From: Enoplolaimus lenunculus
Taxonomy: Eukaryota; Nematoda; Enoplea; Enoplida; Thoracostomopsidae
Direction of reading: 5' to 3'
DNA: 64,000 nt
Assembly: GCA_030248215.1 (NCBI GenBank)
Contig: JASANG010002249.1
Span: forward strand, 1 to 64,000
Shown piece after piece: positions 23,601 to 35,960 of the stretch (positions within the stretch are counted from its first letter, which is position 1; every line of letters begins with the position of its first letter). Under the pieces are notes generated by a model that did no database searches, had not been told where the DNA came from, and worked only from the letters and a program-made list of their open reading frames with translations. The translations under genes and the position numbers were made by a program.

Positions 23601-26600
23601 TTAATGTGAAGCACGGTAACCAATACAAAACATTGGTTAATTTTGTACCAGTTTTAAGGAAATATCAATGAACCAGACAATACTTGGCAATAATGATATG
23701 AATAATTTGGGCGTAAATTTTTTTACTTAATTCCACCAGGTTCGCGCATTGCTTTTGTTGAAAAATTGCAATGATTGCCTGTTCCATTCCAGTCACCAGG
23801 CACTGGTTTCGGATGCAACGTCACGTCAGCGCCATACTCTTCAGCCATTCTTTCGAGCAAAAAACGCGACAACCACAAATGGTCAGCAACTTCTATCCCT
23901 CGACAAGGTCCAATTTGGTATTCCCACTGAAATGAATGTGAAAAACGAATTTAGGATAATTCGCCACCCATAATATTAACTTGTTAAATCAGAGCATAAT
24001 CCTGAACATAATCTTAAGCATAATCATAAGCCTAAACCTAATTCGCAGCCAAAATTTATTTCGACACTATAAAGTTACAAAGAATTATGTCGTCCAACTT
24101 GGAAGCTTTTTACAAGCTAAAAAACACTACTAATACTTGCTATGAAACTATTCTAAAAACAAACTATGTGGGAAACTTGCCCAAAGACGTATGTGCGACG
24201 TTCCAGCTTTAATAATATAGATAAGAGTGCCTTTTGAATTAAAATTTGTATAGATTTGGTAGCTAAGTGTGATTCTGATAGTATTCTATTATTCTAATTA
24301 AACGGTTCCTACCGATCGGCCAGTAGTTTACGGTTTGCATCCACCTTACCCAGACAGTACAATTTAACAAAAGTCATCAACGGTTTTCGAAAACTAGCAG
24401 GTTTTGCGAGGACTTTTGTGAACAAGGTTTCTAAACTGCTTAAGCTTGAATCGGTTAAAAAACGAAAACAGCGCGAAGCGAATAACTATATTGGCGTAAA
24501 AATATGACATTTTGAAAAATATGACGATGGTAAAAAATACGGAAATTTTATGGGGCGTAAAATACGGTACAACACAGGTCTGGCGAGTTAAAAATTCAAA
24601 ATTACCTGCCCGGGCATAACTTCACCATTAGTACCAGTATTTTTCAGTCCAGAATATAAACACGCGAACAAATGTCCATCACAAATTTCTCGGCCCCAAG
24701 CTCGCATAGCACCATGAGCACAATAGTACGGTCCTGCAGATTTACAATTGCTCAACTTGTAATAACGTTGAAACTTATAACTCAAGTTTTTTTACTATTC
24801 CCAACGAAAATTAAATTTTATCTAAAAGTGTTTCTACCAAAAAATAATTAATTTTTTATAACTATCAGATTATAGGAATATGCGAGCATTGAGTTCAACT
24901 CGAAGGGCTCCAATAACTGTAGTATCTAAACGGTATATCGGTACCTATAAATTCTAGCGCATCAGCAAAATATAGGGTACGTACCTTGTGGTCCAGGATA
25001 ATGAAGTGTTGAATCGGGCCAACCATATGGACGGCCGGACGGCGACAACAACGTATATTCTTGTTCCATGCCAAACCAAGGCTCTTGATCCGCTACTTGT
25101 TCAAGCGCCTTGACGGCAGAAGCTCGATGATTGGTCTCTGTAAACAAAAAATGCATAACTTAGAATTGCGCTATACTCACCGCGCGCTGCCGGTCGCCGC
25201 TGTGCCGCATGGTAAAACGTTTTTATTAAAAATTGCGGCACACCGGTGCACGTCACCAGATAGATTTTGCCTGTATTTTTGTTAGCCACGCATAACGGCG
25301 TGCGGCAGCGTGTAACGGCGTACGGCGGCGTACAGCGGCGCGCGGCAGCAAGCGGTGGTATGCTGCGGTGTCCGGCGTAGTAAACTATACCACTACTCTT
25401 ATATATCGTTATAATGCAGACATAATTCAACGCTTAATTAGTCTTTATAGTATTTTAAAATATTTAATGTTTTGCCAGAATCAGAATAACCTGATGTTCA
25501 TACTTTAGTAGATAGTTCATTTTTTGAGTGTTAAAGAAATACAAATGATGTATTAACCCCTTCTCACATAGATTTGCCTATAGGCAACTCAGCGCAGTGT
25601 ATATACGTTAAATAATATATATCGCACAGTGTTTAACAGTTGCAACACGTATACATAGTACTAAATCACCACAAGACGTGAGAGCCCCCTCGGGCTTGAG
25701 CGTCAAACTCCTATAGCGGAGTGCTGATGGTAAACGCCTCCCACTCCTGTCACTGGAGTTCGAATCCTAGTATAAAAGAAGGTATCGGGGAAAATAGAAA
25801 ATATTCATGTGATAAAGGGTTAATGCATTGCTCACGCTTCAACTAACAGACAGGATATGTGTCTCAATAGTAGACGCATAGGGGATGTTCACAGCAATAC
25901 ACCCTTCATACGATTCTGCTGAGTTATCAATTGTGTCATAAAATAGCAAGACTTCTTGGCCCGTATTCTCAAATGTGAGCAGCACCTATCACCAGTTGGG
26001 GATAGATCTGGTAACTTTTGAACCAACGCATGGTGAAGTTCGAAATTCAGCACATTTTTCGCGTTTGATTTATCGTACATCTGTTGCAATTTTGCGATCA
26101 GCAATTGCAGAGGTACGTCAGTTTGAAAACCTATCGCTAACTGAGGATTAATTTCGTATTTGAGAACACGTGCCCTTATTTCGATTATACCTTAACTGCT
26201 CCTTATTTGAGATACAGATTTAGGCTGCCTTTAAAATTCTATTATTCACTTTAAATACCTAAACAAACCTGCTGGTTTTCCGGCATGATCGTAAGACTCG
26301 CATAAAATAAGTACATGAGGTTGTTTCAGAAATGGATCCGGCACCATCGCAACAGGTTTCAACGTCATATCAGAAAATTTGCCACTTGCCTGACCGGTGC
26401 TTGAACCGTCATAACTCCACGATGGTACGTCTGAAAATACCACGGAATCGAATTCATGCTGAAGAAAAATATAACGTCTGCTAGTATCCGATTGGGGTTA
26501 CTGAGTAAACGCCCAAAATTCAAGGACAAACGAGAAAACATGCATACTGAAATGAACTTTATAGACGTCGACTGACACCACCATTTTTCTTGCAAATTTA

Positions 26601-28200
26601 TATCGTCGCAAAATAACATCAAGGCACGTTGGTTCTTTGCTCAGACCTGTTTTACATTCGCTTCAATTGCTTCGCATTGTTGAACAATTTCAAATCCAAA
26701 TTGAAAGTCTATCGAGCAAATCTCAACTGAGATCGTAAATTTTAATCAATTTAAAATCACCACACAGAACAGGTTGAAATAACTGTTCCGATAATCGAAA
26801 AAAATACTGCCACGTAAAAATTACTTACCTTCAAGGGACTTCGGGCATTGCTCGAATACTTTCGTTTTCGATCGTGTTCGCTCGCCTGTTCCATCGATCC
26901 AAATGTACGTTCCAATTACTCCGGCATCTTCCGGCAAAACGAGTTCATGATAAAATTTTGACGGCGCCATAACTGGTGGGTTTTGATGCTGAGGTGCGTG
27001 CAATTTTCGTAATAAAACACTACGATGAGTGCGACCTGTAAAAAACAAGTTGTAGTTGCAGAAATCAGGGTCTACCGGTTCTTAAGATTTCGAAACGTTT
27101 AAGTTGTGGTACACGTGTACGCAGTTCTTTCCTCAGCCTATATAGAGAAGTATTCTGGAAACAGGTATGAAAAGAAAATAAGTATACACGATGGTTCGGC
27201 AAAGTCGCGCAAATACAATAAATAATACATAACGACATTAAATTAGGCCAAAGATTCATTAAATTTTTCAGGAATGTTCGGTTTTCAATTTTTCCGTTAA
27301 AAACAAGCTAATACATAAAAAGTAAAGTTATGAAAAACTGGTAGGGTCGACGCCACGACACATATTTTTTTACTTCCCCAAGCAACGGAAGCCCGTCGTC
27401 ATAGAAAAATTTTGTTTCTTTTTTTCGTGCAGGGGTTTCTGTTTCGAGGAGCGCAGCCAGAGGGGCTCTGCCCCAACCCACTGGAACAGTTTTGTCCCCC
27501 CCCAACCGGAAATTTTCAACCTTGATTGTAAGTCATCGAAAACCATTGTATGCCCCTCCTGAAAAATGTTAGCCCCGCTAGAAAGGTGACCTGGCTAAGC
27601 ACGTAGGGGTTCCTATGTAAGATGGGGGCACCGCGTTCCAACCACCCAAACTAAGCAACCGATTGTATTGAAACAGCTACAATTTCCAAATCAAGTACTT
27701 TTAAACTATATTTTTCGCGATGAATGATGGGAACCGCTTTATTCGGGAACCAGAAGGGCGGCACCTTCCTCCTGTTTAGGGTCCCGTGAAATACCAAGTT
27801 TTCTGGACAGCTGTAATCCCCTTCTTCAATGAAAAGTAAAAAAAATTCCAACCTACAACACCACATACTCTCAGACGTTCTATTTTGGAACGTTTGTTGT
27901 ATTAAATTGACAACAAAAAATGAGCTGAAAAGTTGCTCCCACATTTCAGTTTCTCACGGGGAAATGTAAAAAAAGTGCCAGGCCCACCTTGCAAATTGTT
28001 ACAATACTAATTAGTTTGGCTCTATTTCGCTCCCTCGGTATTGCACCTTTTCCTTAGCTGTGGTCCCATGTGTCAAATCCGCATTATGTTTAAACAGCAT
28101 TATATACCATTGAAAAAGTCAGCGAACGCGCAACAAATTTCAATATAACAAACTTACTTGTTACAAATCGTAGCAAAGTTTTCGTTGTTTGAGTAGTCAT
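20643..28200 (-). CDS. Glutamine synthetase (type II), 390 aa, mitochondrial-type N-terminus
   Basis: Exons: 28200-28158, 27035-26829, 26430-26269, 25137-24985, 24733-24606, 23926-23727, 21658-21469 and 20732-20643. All are joined at GT..AG with one open frame (1173 bases). It makes glutamine from glutamate, ammonia and ATP. Family landmarks: [10 protein letters not shown] (beta-grasp region); [10 protein letters not shown] with E162/E164; [17 protein letters not shown] with E226 and E233; [10 protein letters not shown] with H283; RLTGAHET with R326 and E332; [10 protein letters not shown]; and [13 protein letters not shown] with E365. All expected metal and substrate residues are present. 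Residues 1-24 ([20 protein letters not shown] and on) are rich in Arg, Thr and Ser with no acidic residue, as in mitochondrial targeting peptides; the catalytic core starts after about 40 residues. Introns 4 to 7 carry transposons and a G-depleted block. A decay of the gene is not seen. Confidence 0.97.
22230..23156. other. Strongly G-depleted, A/T/C-rich block in a glutamine synthetase intron
   Basis: The plus strand is very poor in G over about 900 bases and has no G at all from 22892 to 23157 (266 bases), ending in long A-runs. An open frame at 22669-23034 is a by-product of this composition (Lys, Asn, Tyr and Phe only). It ends exactly where the family A element A2 begins. It could be a simple-sequence expansion or a low-quality assembly patch. 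Confidence 0.75.
23157..23374. mobile_element. Family A miniature element with telomere-like core, copy A2
   Basis: TGGCCAATGTAAAGATCAGG at the left pairs with CCTGATCTTTACATGGGCCA at the right. The core has at least four perfect CCTAAG-type hexamers in a row (GCCTAA units) plus degenerate ones. The flanks read CTAATA on the left and CTAACA on the right and may be a decayed target duplication. It lies in intron 6 of glutamine synthetase. Confidence 0.88.
25160..25392. mobile_element. GC-rich inverted-repeat element, family L copy 1
   Basis: It starts near GCGCTATACTCACCGCGCGC and ends near GGCGTAGTAAACTATACC. The arms are full of GCGGC/GCCGC motifs in partly complementary order, unlike the AT-rich intron around it. 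A shorter relative lies at 32999-33155 (GCGCTATACTTTACTGTGCC). It sits directly upstream of glutamine synthetase exon 4 and touches its acceptor region. Confidence 0.6.
25680..25790 (+). repeat. tRNA-like promoter boxes, possible SINE remnant
   Basis: GCTGATGGTAAACGCC followed about 20 bases later by GAGTTCGAATCCTAG resembles RNA polymerase III A and B boxes. The stems do not pair well enough for a tRNA. This is probably a decayed tRNA-derived SINE. It lies inside a glutamine synthetase intron. Confidence 0.35.
27446..27610 (+). mobile_element. Family C miniature element
   Basis: It shows a GCAGCCAGAGGGGCTCTGCC block, then GGAAATTTTCAACCTTGATT and GTAAGTCATCGAAAACC, then CCCCTCCTGAAAAATGTTAG before a GGCTAAGCACGTAGGGG end. 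The order matches the copy at 32808-32985. It lies in intron 1 of glutamine synthetase. Confidence 0.65.
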
Positions 28201-30186
28201 TTCAGATGTTTAAAGAACAAAATATATTACACCAGTGTTGATTATATATACAAGCAATGAAAGACTTTATAAATAAAACCCTGATTAAGCTGTTAATTTA
28301 GAGTAAAATCTAAAGAAAATCAGTACTTGTTTATAATTCCCAGAACGAAAAGTTTCTCAACACATGATGGACTTAAATAAAAATAGGCTTAGCGGTTCAG
28401 ATTATAATTAGGCTCCGGTTTACGCTTGCACTTAGGGATACGCTTAACGTTAGACTTAAGCTCAGGTTCGAGGTTCGGGCAGAAGTGTACCGAGAGGGGG
28501 GGCGAAGGAGGGATCCTCAGCCGCCCCAAAATCGGAATCAGTTCGTGTGTCATAATTGAGATTAGGTGTAAAATTTACGCCTAGCTTCTCGATCATGAGG
28601 TTGTGATTTATTCAATTTTCGAAACATTTTGCCTGCGGCGCTGTTCAAAGGAAAACTTCATTGTCAAATTCTTCAACCTAAGTAGCTCAAAGCTAAAGAT
28701 ACTTATAATTCTGCAAAGCTACACTGTTACATGCTTGACCGGGGGGGGGGGAGGTTTGGTGACTTAGACCAAGCAGTTCATAAATTAAGAAACGTTTTAA
28801 GACTGTTACATAACAATTTAATACTGAAGCAAATAATAGCTTCTCGTTCGCTCCGCTCGCGAATTCTTGAATTCTTCAAACACCCTAACTGCTGGCTACG
28901 AACTTTCCTACACTCTGTTTTAATACCAAGATAAAAATGCGCTCCCAAAGACTCTAAAAACTGAAGTTCTGTACAAGAGGTAAAGGTAATGGTGTTAATG
29001 TGTAAGATTTCATTCGCTCCGCTAGCGATATTTTCTGCAAATCGCATTCATGTAACGAATAGGTCGGTCTGGCCCAGGTTCTCAGCCAGCCAGAAATTTA
29101 GGGGACTTAAAAGAGAACTCTGACATTTGTGTCGAGCCGACTAATATATCACGCCAAAAAACTTACATGAGCCACTGCTAAAGTGTTCTAAGTTCACTTT
29201 TAGGTGGTGACCAAGGCATGAACCTGGGAGGATGCGGCCCCCAATCCAAATTTCTCGGTACGCCACTGGGGTCCAGCAGAATAATACACATGTAGTTAGT
29301 GGGAAACTTTTGCCTTCCTTCCATCAAACGGCACAAGTTGATCGTAAGACATATTTTTTGTTTAATCTTAGGCTTAGGCTTATGCTTAGGTGTAGGCCCA
29401 TTCTTACGCTTAGGCTTAGGCTTATTCCTAGGATTAGGAATATGCTATACATCAGTACTATTACGGCCCGGTTCTATACATTGGTCCATCAAATTAACAC
29501 CAGTATGAGGGGTACGGAAGTAACCAATTACCGAATCATATTACAACTGAAGCCTAATCGATACAAAATATGCTTAGAATAAACCGTAAGTTACGGGTTC
29601 AAGTAATATTTTTATAGTTGTAAGAGTTTTGTAAATGCTTTTTAGCTTGGTTGTTTAAGACTGCGTGCAAAGTGGACAAAACTGAATCGCTGGAAAAGTT
29701 CGACTTGTGTACGTACCATGCTAAACCTCATTTAATAATTTCCTTTCTTGTACAGAGTACAACAATCATTGTGATATGCCGAGTTTACAGGTTACGGTTC
29801 ACATCAAATTACGCTTCAAAATTGGGTTTTCATGTCTATTCAAACACAAAAAATTATATAAAAATAGAAAAAAAGCGATTGCCGCGAACGCACATCATGG
29901 TTCATTTACGTTAAAGGAGTCTGTAGTCAAGACGGCGGCCAGAGAAGGCTCAGCCCTTGGAAAAAAGTGTTAGCCGCATAAAAAGATGTTGGCTTTGATT
30001 CTGAATTATACAAAGTGTCACCAGGTGTCTTGAATTTTGCACATTTCCTCTATTATATTGTTTCGCTGGCTTCGAGTTTTGCTTTGAATTTAATTGGCTG
30101 TGTACGTTCATTATCAAGTTTTAAATTGATACAAAAGCTTCCTAGTTTATCAAATACACCGATCAAAATATAGAAGAATGAAACTT
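28201..30186. other. 5' flank of glutamine synthetase, no gene seen
   Basis: No coding frame with domain or splice support. It holds a G-run at 28741-28752, short TTAGGC-like blocks near 28380-28460 and 29370-29430, and scattered fragments of family C near 28490 and 29930. No clear TATA box lies ahead of the glutamine synthetase start. Confidence 0.35.
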
Positions 30187-30373
30187 TGGCCAATCTTACT
30201 TTTACGGGCGTAACAGTATATTAAGCGTATTCCTAAGCCTAAGCCTAAGCATTGCAAAAATGCGTTCCTAAGCCTAAGCCTAAGCCTAAGCAAAAAATTG
30301 TAATCTAGAATCTAAACCTACTCTTTTATAGACCCACCAGAAACCTGAACGCCCCTTAAAATAACATGGACCG
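30187..30373. mobile_element. Family B miniature element with telomere-like core, copy B1
   Basis: The left end TGGCCAATCTTACTTTTACG and a diverged right end (CTTAAAATAACATGGACCGA) are weak inverted repeats. The core is CCTAAGCCTAAGC arrays plus a shoulder (GACCCACCAGAAACCTGAACGCC) shared with copy B2 at 52750-52899. The ends differ from family A but the telomere-like core is the same. Confidence 0.7.
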
Positions 30374-30702
30374 AAAACTTTAGTGCAGTTTCTGAGTAAA
30401 TATCACCAGCGTTCAGAACGGCAGGGATAGAAATACACATCCTCTTTCTCTCGAAATTTCTGGTACCAAAAAAGTTCTGCTAAGGTTGTTTAAGGTACCC
30501 TTTTAGACGCTATATGATCAAAAAATTATATTTGATCGCTACGCTGGTTCGCAAAAAAAGTTTTACAGTCGATTATTCCCTGGCGGAAAAATATCGTGGC
30601 TACGACTTGAGTAATTACAAATTAACCTAGCAAGATTGATCGGACTAAAGTGGGGAAGCTTGAAATTCACTTGTGTTTCAAGCTGACAAGCTTTCACTGT
30701 AG

Positions 30703-31055
30703 TGACACGAATAAGAGGAGGGGGAAATATTAAACGAGTCTCTGTTGTAAGTCCCATGCAATCTGTTGAATTAAACGTTTATGTGTCTTGCGTCAATAGC
30801 TTGAGCGATAATACAAGGTTATAATTAGGAATGCACTTTCAAAATTTAAGTACGCTTTAAAGTTTCGAACTCAAATTATTTGGCCCTGGCTTCATTTATG
30901 CGCTACAATTAGGGTTAATTGACATTTATGGACTCTAATTAGGGTTTAGAGATTCTATCCGCTTACAGACTCTTATTAGGGATACGGACTCCAATTGATT
31001 CGGCTTCAAAATGGGGACCCCCCTCTTATTACCCCTCCCCCTCTTATTCGCGTCA
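30703..31055. mobile_element. Inverted-repeat element, family D copy 1
   Basis: The left end TGACACGAATAAGAGG and the complement of the right end (TGACGCGAATAAGAGG) are nearly identical. The core includes several ATTAGGG/CTAATTAGGG segments. A second copy in the opposite orientation starts at 36709. No coding capacity. Confidence 0.8.
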
Positions 31056-32807
31056 ATACAGTAGCGGATATATAGCAGTGCCTAAGCCAACAGAGGTGGA
31101 GGCTTCCCCCAAGCTCCAGGGTTGGGGCCCCCCCAGTCGCGAGCGAAGCGGGCGAGAAGCCAGACGCATTTTAAAACTACGGCGGTTTAGTTTCAACCGG
31201 TTAGAGTGGGGGCCCGTTTCGGGGTGGGGCCCACAAATTGGGGGTATAAGGGGTGGCTGCTCCGGTCCTGATATATAGTGCATAAGTCATAATTAAACTC
31301 CACAAAACAGACCAAAGCTGAAGAATGGCGTAAACTGTTCAAATATGTATATAAAACAGAAGTTCGGACGAACCATATAAACTTTATGAAATCCATAAAA
31401 TATAATGGGCTTGCAAAGCAGTTTGCCATATGTAGTTTAAATGTAAGCAACAGTTCCGTAGCCAGATAATCTTACTAGGAGAAGGGGCTAAAAACTTTCA
31501 AGAAGAGATACAACGGTTTTTGTTGACTTAATACAAGCTAGGGTAAAAATTTTATAGGGGGTCAAAATTTTCAAGGGGGACTGAGCTCCCCTTCCGCCTC
31601 CTTGGTTACGGGCCCAGTTAGCAAGCAAACGTTTACGAAAGTTAGTTCTAAACGTTTGGTTTTTGTTTATTGTATTTCGTTAATGAAACTGTAAATGTAC
31701 CTAAATGCTGCATTTGAAAACCAAATCCTCGAGTATAACTGCGCAGCTGAACGCTTAGTTACACACGAGAAAATTTCATAAGAATCGGATTTTAAATTAT
31801 ATTTTAATTTAATTTTTTTATCAGAAAACAACGTCTTCTTAAACAAACATTTGAATGTCAACTTTCAAAAATAGTGTGACTTGTACTAACAACCTTTATC
31901 ACCCACCAAACGCCTGGCAATTATAAATTTGTGTCAACGCCTGCGCAGATAACGAAACTTGCAATTTGCAAAACAAAAATTGTTAGATTCGATCACATAT
32001 CCTGGGCCGTTTTTAGGCGTCAAACGCTCGTCTTTGCTATTTTTGCTCATGGGCTGTTTTGAAACCTTTTCCGATGGCAATACAAGAAATGCCGTCATTT
32101 TAAAAACTCCTGGCTGCACCTACGGTTTCGATGACTAAAAAGAAATTTCAACAAAAAACATAGTTTAGCATGTGAAAGACACATTACAAGTTCAAAAACA
32201 CCACGTGATACCATTTCATTTTCCTAGATTTAGTTCAAGGGTCGTTTTACGTTGCAGTTTACATATTCTGTTAGCATTTAAGATAATCGCAAAACATAAT
32301 AAAAACTACGGTGATATACAGTTCAAATATCGCTAACGATTATGCTGGTAAAAACTAAATAGTTTCCTATAAAATACTTTATGTAGGGTTTCCTAAAAAG
32401 ATCAACAGCGCAAAACTCATGCTACACGTGGCGGTCTGCTCTGGCTCGGCATAATCGTTGCGGTTTCGGTGAACGCAGTAATGAACTTTTTTTCGTACTT
32501 CGATTCGAATTGTGGAGCAAGTCTGCTTGTATTATAAGGCGGTTTATATTTTTAAACATTGACTATTGGAAACTGTTGAATTCAACATGATTTATTAAAA
32601 CGGCTTAAATTTTACATTACTTCCGGTATTAATTATTCTCAGCTAAAATAAAAATCGCGCATCTAATTTTATGCAAGCTTAAGCGAGACGTGTATATTAA
32701 TAATGATAGAAAGGCTACGATGTTTTCAGGCTTCGTTTTCCAGCTAATTCTTGCGCTTTTATATTACGTATGTAAACAAAACATAGAATAAAGTATACTT
32801 TCCGCGC
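31056..32807. other. Gene-free interval with a family C copy
   Basis: An inverted family C copy lies at about 31455-31622 (GAAGGGGCTAAAAACTTTC through TTGGTTACGGGCCC). The remainder, including short frames at 31667 and 31934, has no supported gene. Confidence 0.4.
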
Positions 32808-32985
32808 GGCCCCGTAGCCAAGGGGGGTAGGGGATGGCTCAGCCCTCCCTGGAAAAATTTTGGCCCCCCCTAGAAAATTTTCAACCTTTCTTGTAAGTCA
32901 CTGAAAACTTTTAAATGCCCCTCCTGACAAATTTTTAGCCCCCTCTCCCCCTAGCAAGGTTGGCTGGCTTCGGGCCTGTTTCCGC
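32808..32985 (+). mobile_element. Family C miniature element, best copy
   Basis: It runs from GGCCCCGTAGCCAAGGGGGG to GGTTGGCTGGCTTCGGGCC. The ends are short inverted repeats (GGCCCCGTAGCCA against TGGCTTCGGGCC). Inside are GATGGCTCAGCCCTCCC, GAAAATTTTCAACCTTTCTT and GTAAGTCACTGAAAAC. This copy defines the family best; relatives are at 15.7, 16.4, 19.3, 20.4, 27.5, 31.5 and 55.1 kb. Confidence 0.75.
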
Positions 32986-32998
32986 GACGACAATAATA

Positions 32999-33155
32999 AT
33001 TAGGATTGCGCTATACTTTACTGTGCCGTCCGCTGCCGTCCGCCGTCCCACGCCGCATTTGCTAAACAAAAATATAGGCAAAACCTATTTAGTGGCGTAC
33101 GGTAGCACCCGGCTGCCTCGCGACCCTTGAATGGCGGCACAGTATATTATAGGCT
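32999..33155. mobile_element. Family L copy 2
   Basis: It starts GCGCTATACTTTACTGTGCC and ends near GGCGGCACAGTATATTATAG. It has GC-rich arms with CCGTCCGC motifs around an AT-rich centre (GCTAAACAAAAATATAGGCA). It is a shorter relative of the element at 25160-25392. Confidence 0.6.
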
Positions 33156-33839
33156 TTTGGGCTTTTGTGCACTTCCCCTTATGATCGAAGCTTTAGGCTC
33201 ACAATCAAGCTTTAGGCACGGGCAAAGGTTCAGATGTTCAAGTTGAAGCTTTTCAAAACCCCAAGCCTATGCCTCAAGCAGTGAGCTTGTGAAGAAGCGG
33301 GCAAAAACTGCACCAGAGCCAGGTTCTGTCAACGCCTTGTTTACGACATTAAAAGCAAACTGAATATTATTAAACAGCTCAACCAACATCAACAGCCAAA
33401 TAAAAACAAACATATAAGTGGACAGCGTAGAAGGTTCTAGAACAGTTTATTATTTATGCGTCTAGAATCGTTTTGACATTGGAACCGAACCAAGAGAACA
33501 AATCAACCCTCGTCGTATACGAATTACCAAAATAAAGTGAAAATAAACGGGGCTGCTGGGGTTGCACATAGCAGAAATAGTTAAAACAATACACGACACG
33601 TGAGTGTCAACCAGGTCGACACAGCTTCGGAAAATTGTGATGACGTCATTCAACGACACTTTTTTGTTATTCTGTACGGTAGACGAAATACGGTCTCGAA
33701 GGATAAGCCAAATTGGGCGTTTATTGGTATGACAACCCGAAAAATGTCCACGAACGATGAAAAATTGAGTCTTGCTTGAGAGATGGTGCCAGATCAGTTG
33801 TTTATTTGACCGCAGCTCGCGAACAGGTGGTTTAATACT

Positions 33840-34110
33840 GCGGGTAAACTTTAATACCATTTCACTCACCTCCGCAAACTGCGTCGAATGATATACAAAT
33901 TTTCCAACGTTCTGACAATACATTTTTCGGCCTCAAAAAACGGGAAAGAAGGTACGTTTCAAAGCTTAGAATTTCAAACACTTGAAATTCAAATTTAAGT
34001 GGGAAATGACCACGCGACTTATTAAAGTCTTGAAGCATTGGACTGCAAAAAAATGGTAATCGAATCATTTTTGGGCAAATACCGGCAGTGGAAAAACGAA
34101 AAAAACGCTA
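33840..34110. repeat. Dispersed repeat family P, copy 2 (partial)
   Basis: CGCAAACTGCGTCGAATGATATACA and the later CATTTTTGGGCAAATACCGG parallel blocks of the copy at 44060-44680 (GCAAACTGCGTCAAACGATA; CATTTTTCGGCAAACGCCGG). Non-coding. Confidence 0.6.
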
Positions 34111-35306
34111 TAAAACGCCATAACAATGCTAAAATTGTTACCGTTTGAAGAACGAATGAACCATGATCAACATTGGTTTGATTCTAAAATGTATGACCTT
34201 TTTTGCTATATAAAATCACAACAAAAATGCGGTCATATTATAAGCCATACGAAAAATATATTTCACTCACAACCGCTATAACAAGGTTAACTTTACCAGA
34301 ACGTTGTCACGCTTACTTTCCTTAACACAGAACAAGCTGTCACATAAAGACTATTTATCACTGAACCAACTACAATTGTATCGCGACTCTTTCGTTTGAA
34401 CTGGTGCATAGCCAGGGTTTTATTTCGAGGTTTATATTTACTCATGTAAAATTAAAATTTGAATTTCTAACATCAAGAATGGCACTTTAATCAAAGCCTG
34501 TATCGGTGCTTTTTTCCGTTCCATAAATTTCAGGGCGGGATATGCTCACTGTAACCATCCCCTTGTATACGCCAAAATGGACGAACACTTTGTGTACAGT
34601 TTTTATTGTGTTCGGGGCCCGGGGCACAGCTCTACAGAAAAGCGACAAATATTTTAAAAAAATATACTTCAAAGACAATATTTTGAAGTCATACACTGTG
34701 AAAAAGGTGAGTCTATTCGAGACGTATTCTGCTGACGAATACGCGAGTCAAACTAAAGTGAATTTACCAGTATTAGATTGAAGCCCGTACTCAGCTCAGA
34801 ACGCCAGTGGGTCATAACTGGGCATACAAAACATTCACAGAGTCTAAAACTTTTCAAGTGGTATCAAAAAGTTTTCAGAGACGGTTCAGCCCGACAAGGT
34901 TTCTTCTGGCTTCGTACCCGTTTTCATAACAGTCATTTTTGAGTTAAAGCTAGATTCTGAATTAAACTTTATTTAAAATTCAGTAAAAACATGCTTTACA
35001 ATCAGGGAAATAAAAAAATGCAAACTCATAAATAATTATTTTGTACAATGAGTGTCGCAAAACCACAACCCGGCCAATAAAAGTTTTTTATATTATCAAA
35101 TGCCAAAATACCTACAAAGAACAAAACCGATTACGTCGGACAAATACAAAAATAAATAATCCAGCCAATCAATGCGATTCAAATGCAATGAAGATGTTTG
35201 CAGGCGGAGAGTGTGAGACAACAGTGCCTTTCATGTTCACACGCCGTCTTCAATTGATTTGTTAATCTTTTTTCGAACAACATTGCCCCCAAGGTTTAGC
35301 AATTTT
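34111..35306. other. Gene-free interval, no structure recognised
   Basis: Several short open frames occur, none with splice sites, domains or biased composition. I see no repeat family member that I can delimit. Confidence 0.4.
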
Positions 35307-35494
35307 CGGTAATGTATCGAATAGGGCGGTAATAGTATCAGCATATCCCTAAGTCTAAGCGTAAGCCTGTGTCTAAACCAAAACGTAAGAATCTATACCT
35401 AAGCCTAAACCTAACGTAAAAAATATTCTAACTTAAACTTAGTCTATTGCAATTCCGCAGAATGAACGTTCCGTCACTGATCTTTACATGAGCC
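35307..35494. mobile_element. Family A miniature element, copy A3 (decayed)
   Basis: It ends in CACTGATCTTTACATGAGCC, has a diverged left end (GGTAATGTATCGAATAGGGC), and its core is of CTAAGCC/CTAAACC hexamers. It is more decayed than copies A1 and A2. Confidence 0.7.
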
Positions 35495-35726
35495 GAACGA
35501 AATTCTAAAGGCCTCAGATAAGGTTTATGGGCGCCTTTCAATATGTTTGACTGGCTTAGGGACATAGTGTAACCAAAGAGTGTCATGTGAACAGTTCAGT
35601 GCCTCGCGATTGATCAATGTTCGGAAACCCTAAGTCGTTTGGTTTCCGCAACTGGAACATATTAAGATTTATCTGTATTTACGTCAGACTACTTATGATA
35701 ACGGATATGAGAATATACACAGTAAT

Positions 35727-35960
35727 TTCCAATGAGTTACTTAATCAACTCACACGGAAAGTTAGTTATTTCTGAGTTAATAACAGTAAACTTTAACTCG
35801 CTCTGAGTTTAGTTGATTCTCACTATGAGTTAAGTTGTGTCCGGGTGAGTTGATGAATTCAACTAGAATGAGTTTAATGGACTCACAATTGTGAGTTCCG
35901 ATAGTCCATACTCAGACTGCGTGATTCAATTCATTCTGAGCTAAAACCAACTCATTGGAA
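35727..35960. mobile_element. Foldback element with perfect 12-base ends
   Basis: TTCCAATGAGTT at 35727-35738 and AACTCATTGGAA at 35949-35960 are exact inverted repeats. The interior is saturated with GAGTT and AACTC motifs in both orientations, so the whole 234 bases could fold. No coding capacity. Confidence 0.8.

Noticed and set aside
25680-25790. A tRNA gene
   Set aside because: The B-box-like GTTCGAATCC is present but the T and acceptor stems do not pair.
31078-31283. GC-rich frames on both strands
   Set aside because: They overlap each other antisense in a G/C-run region typical of element remnants; no domain.
33462-33923. 153-residue minus-strand frame
   Set aside because: It overlaps a family P copy, has no recognisable domain and no splice signals in phase.
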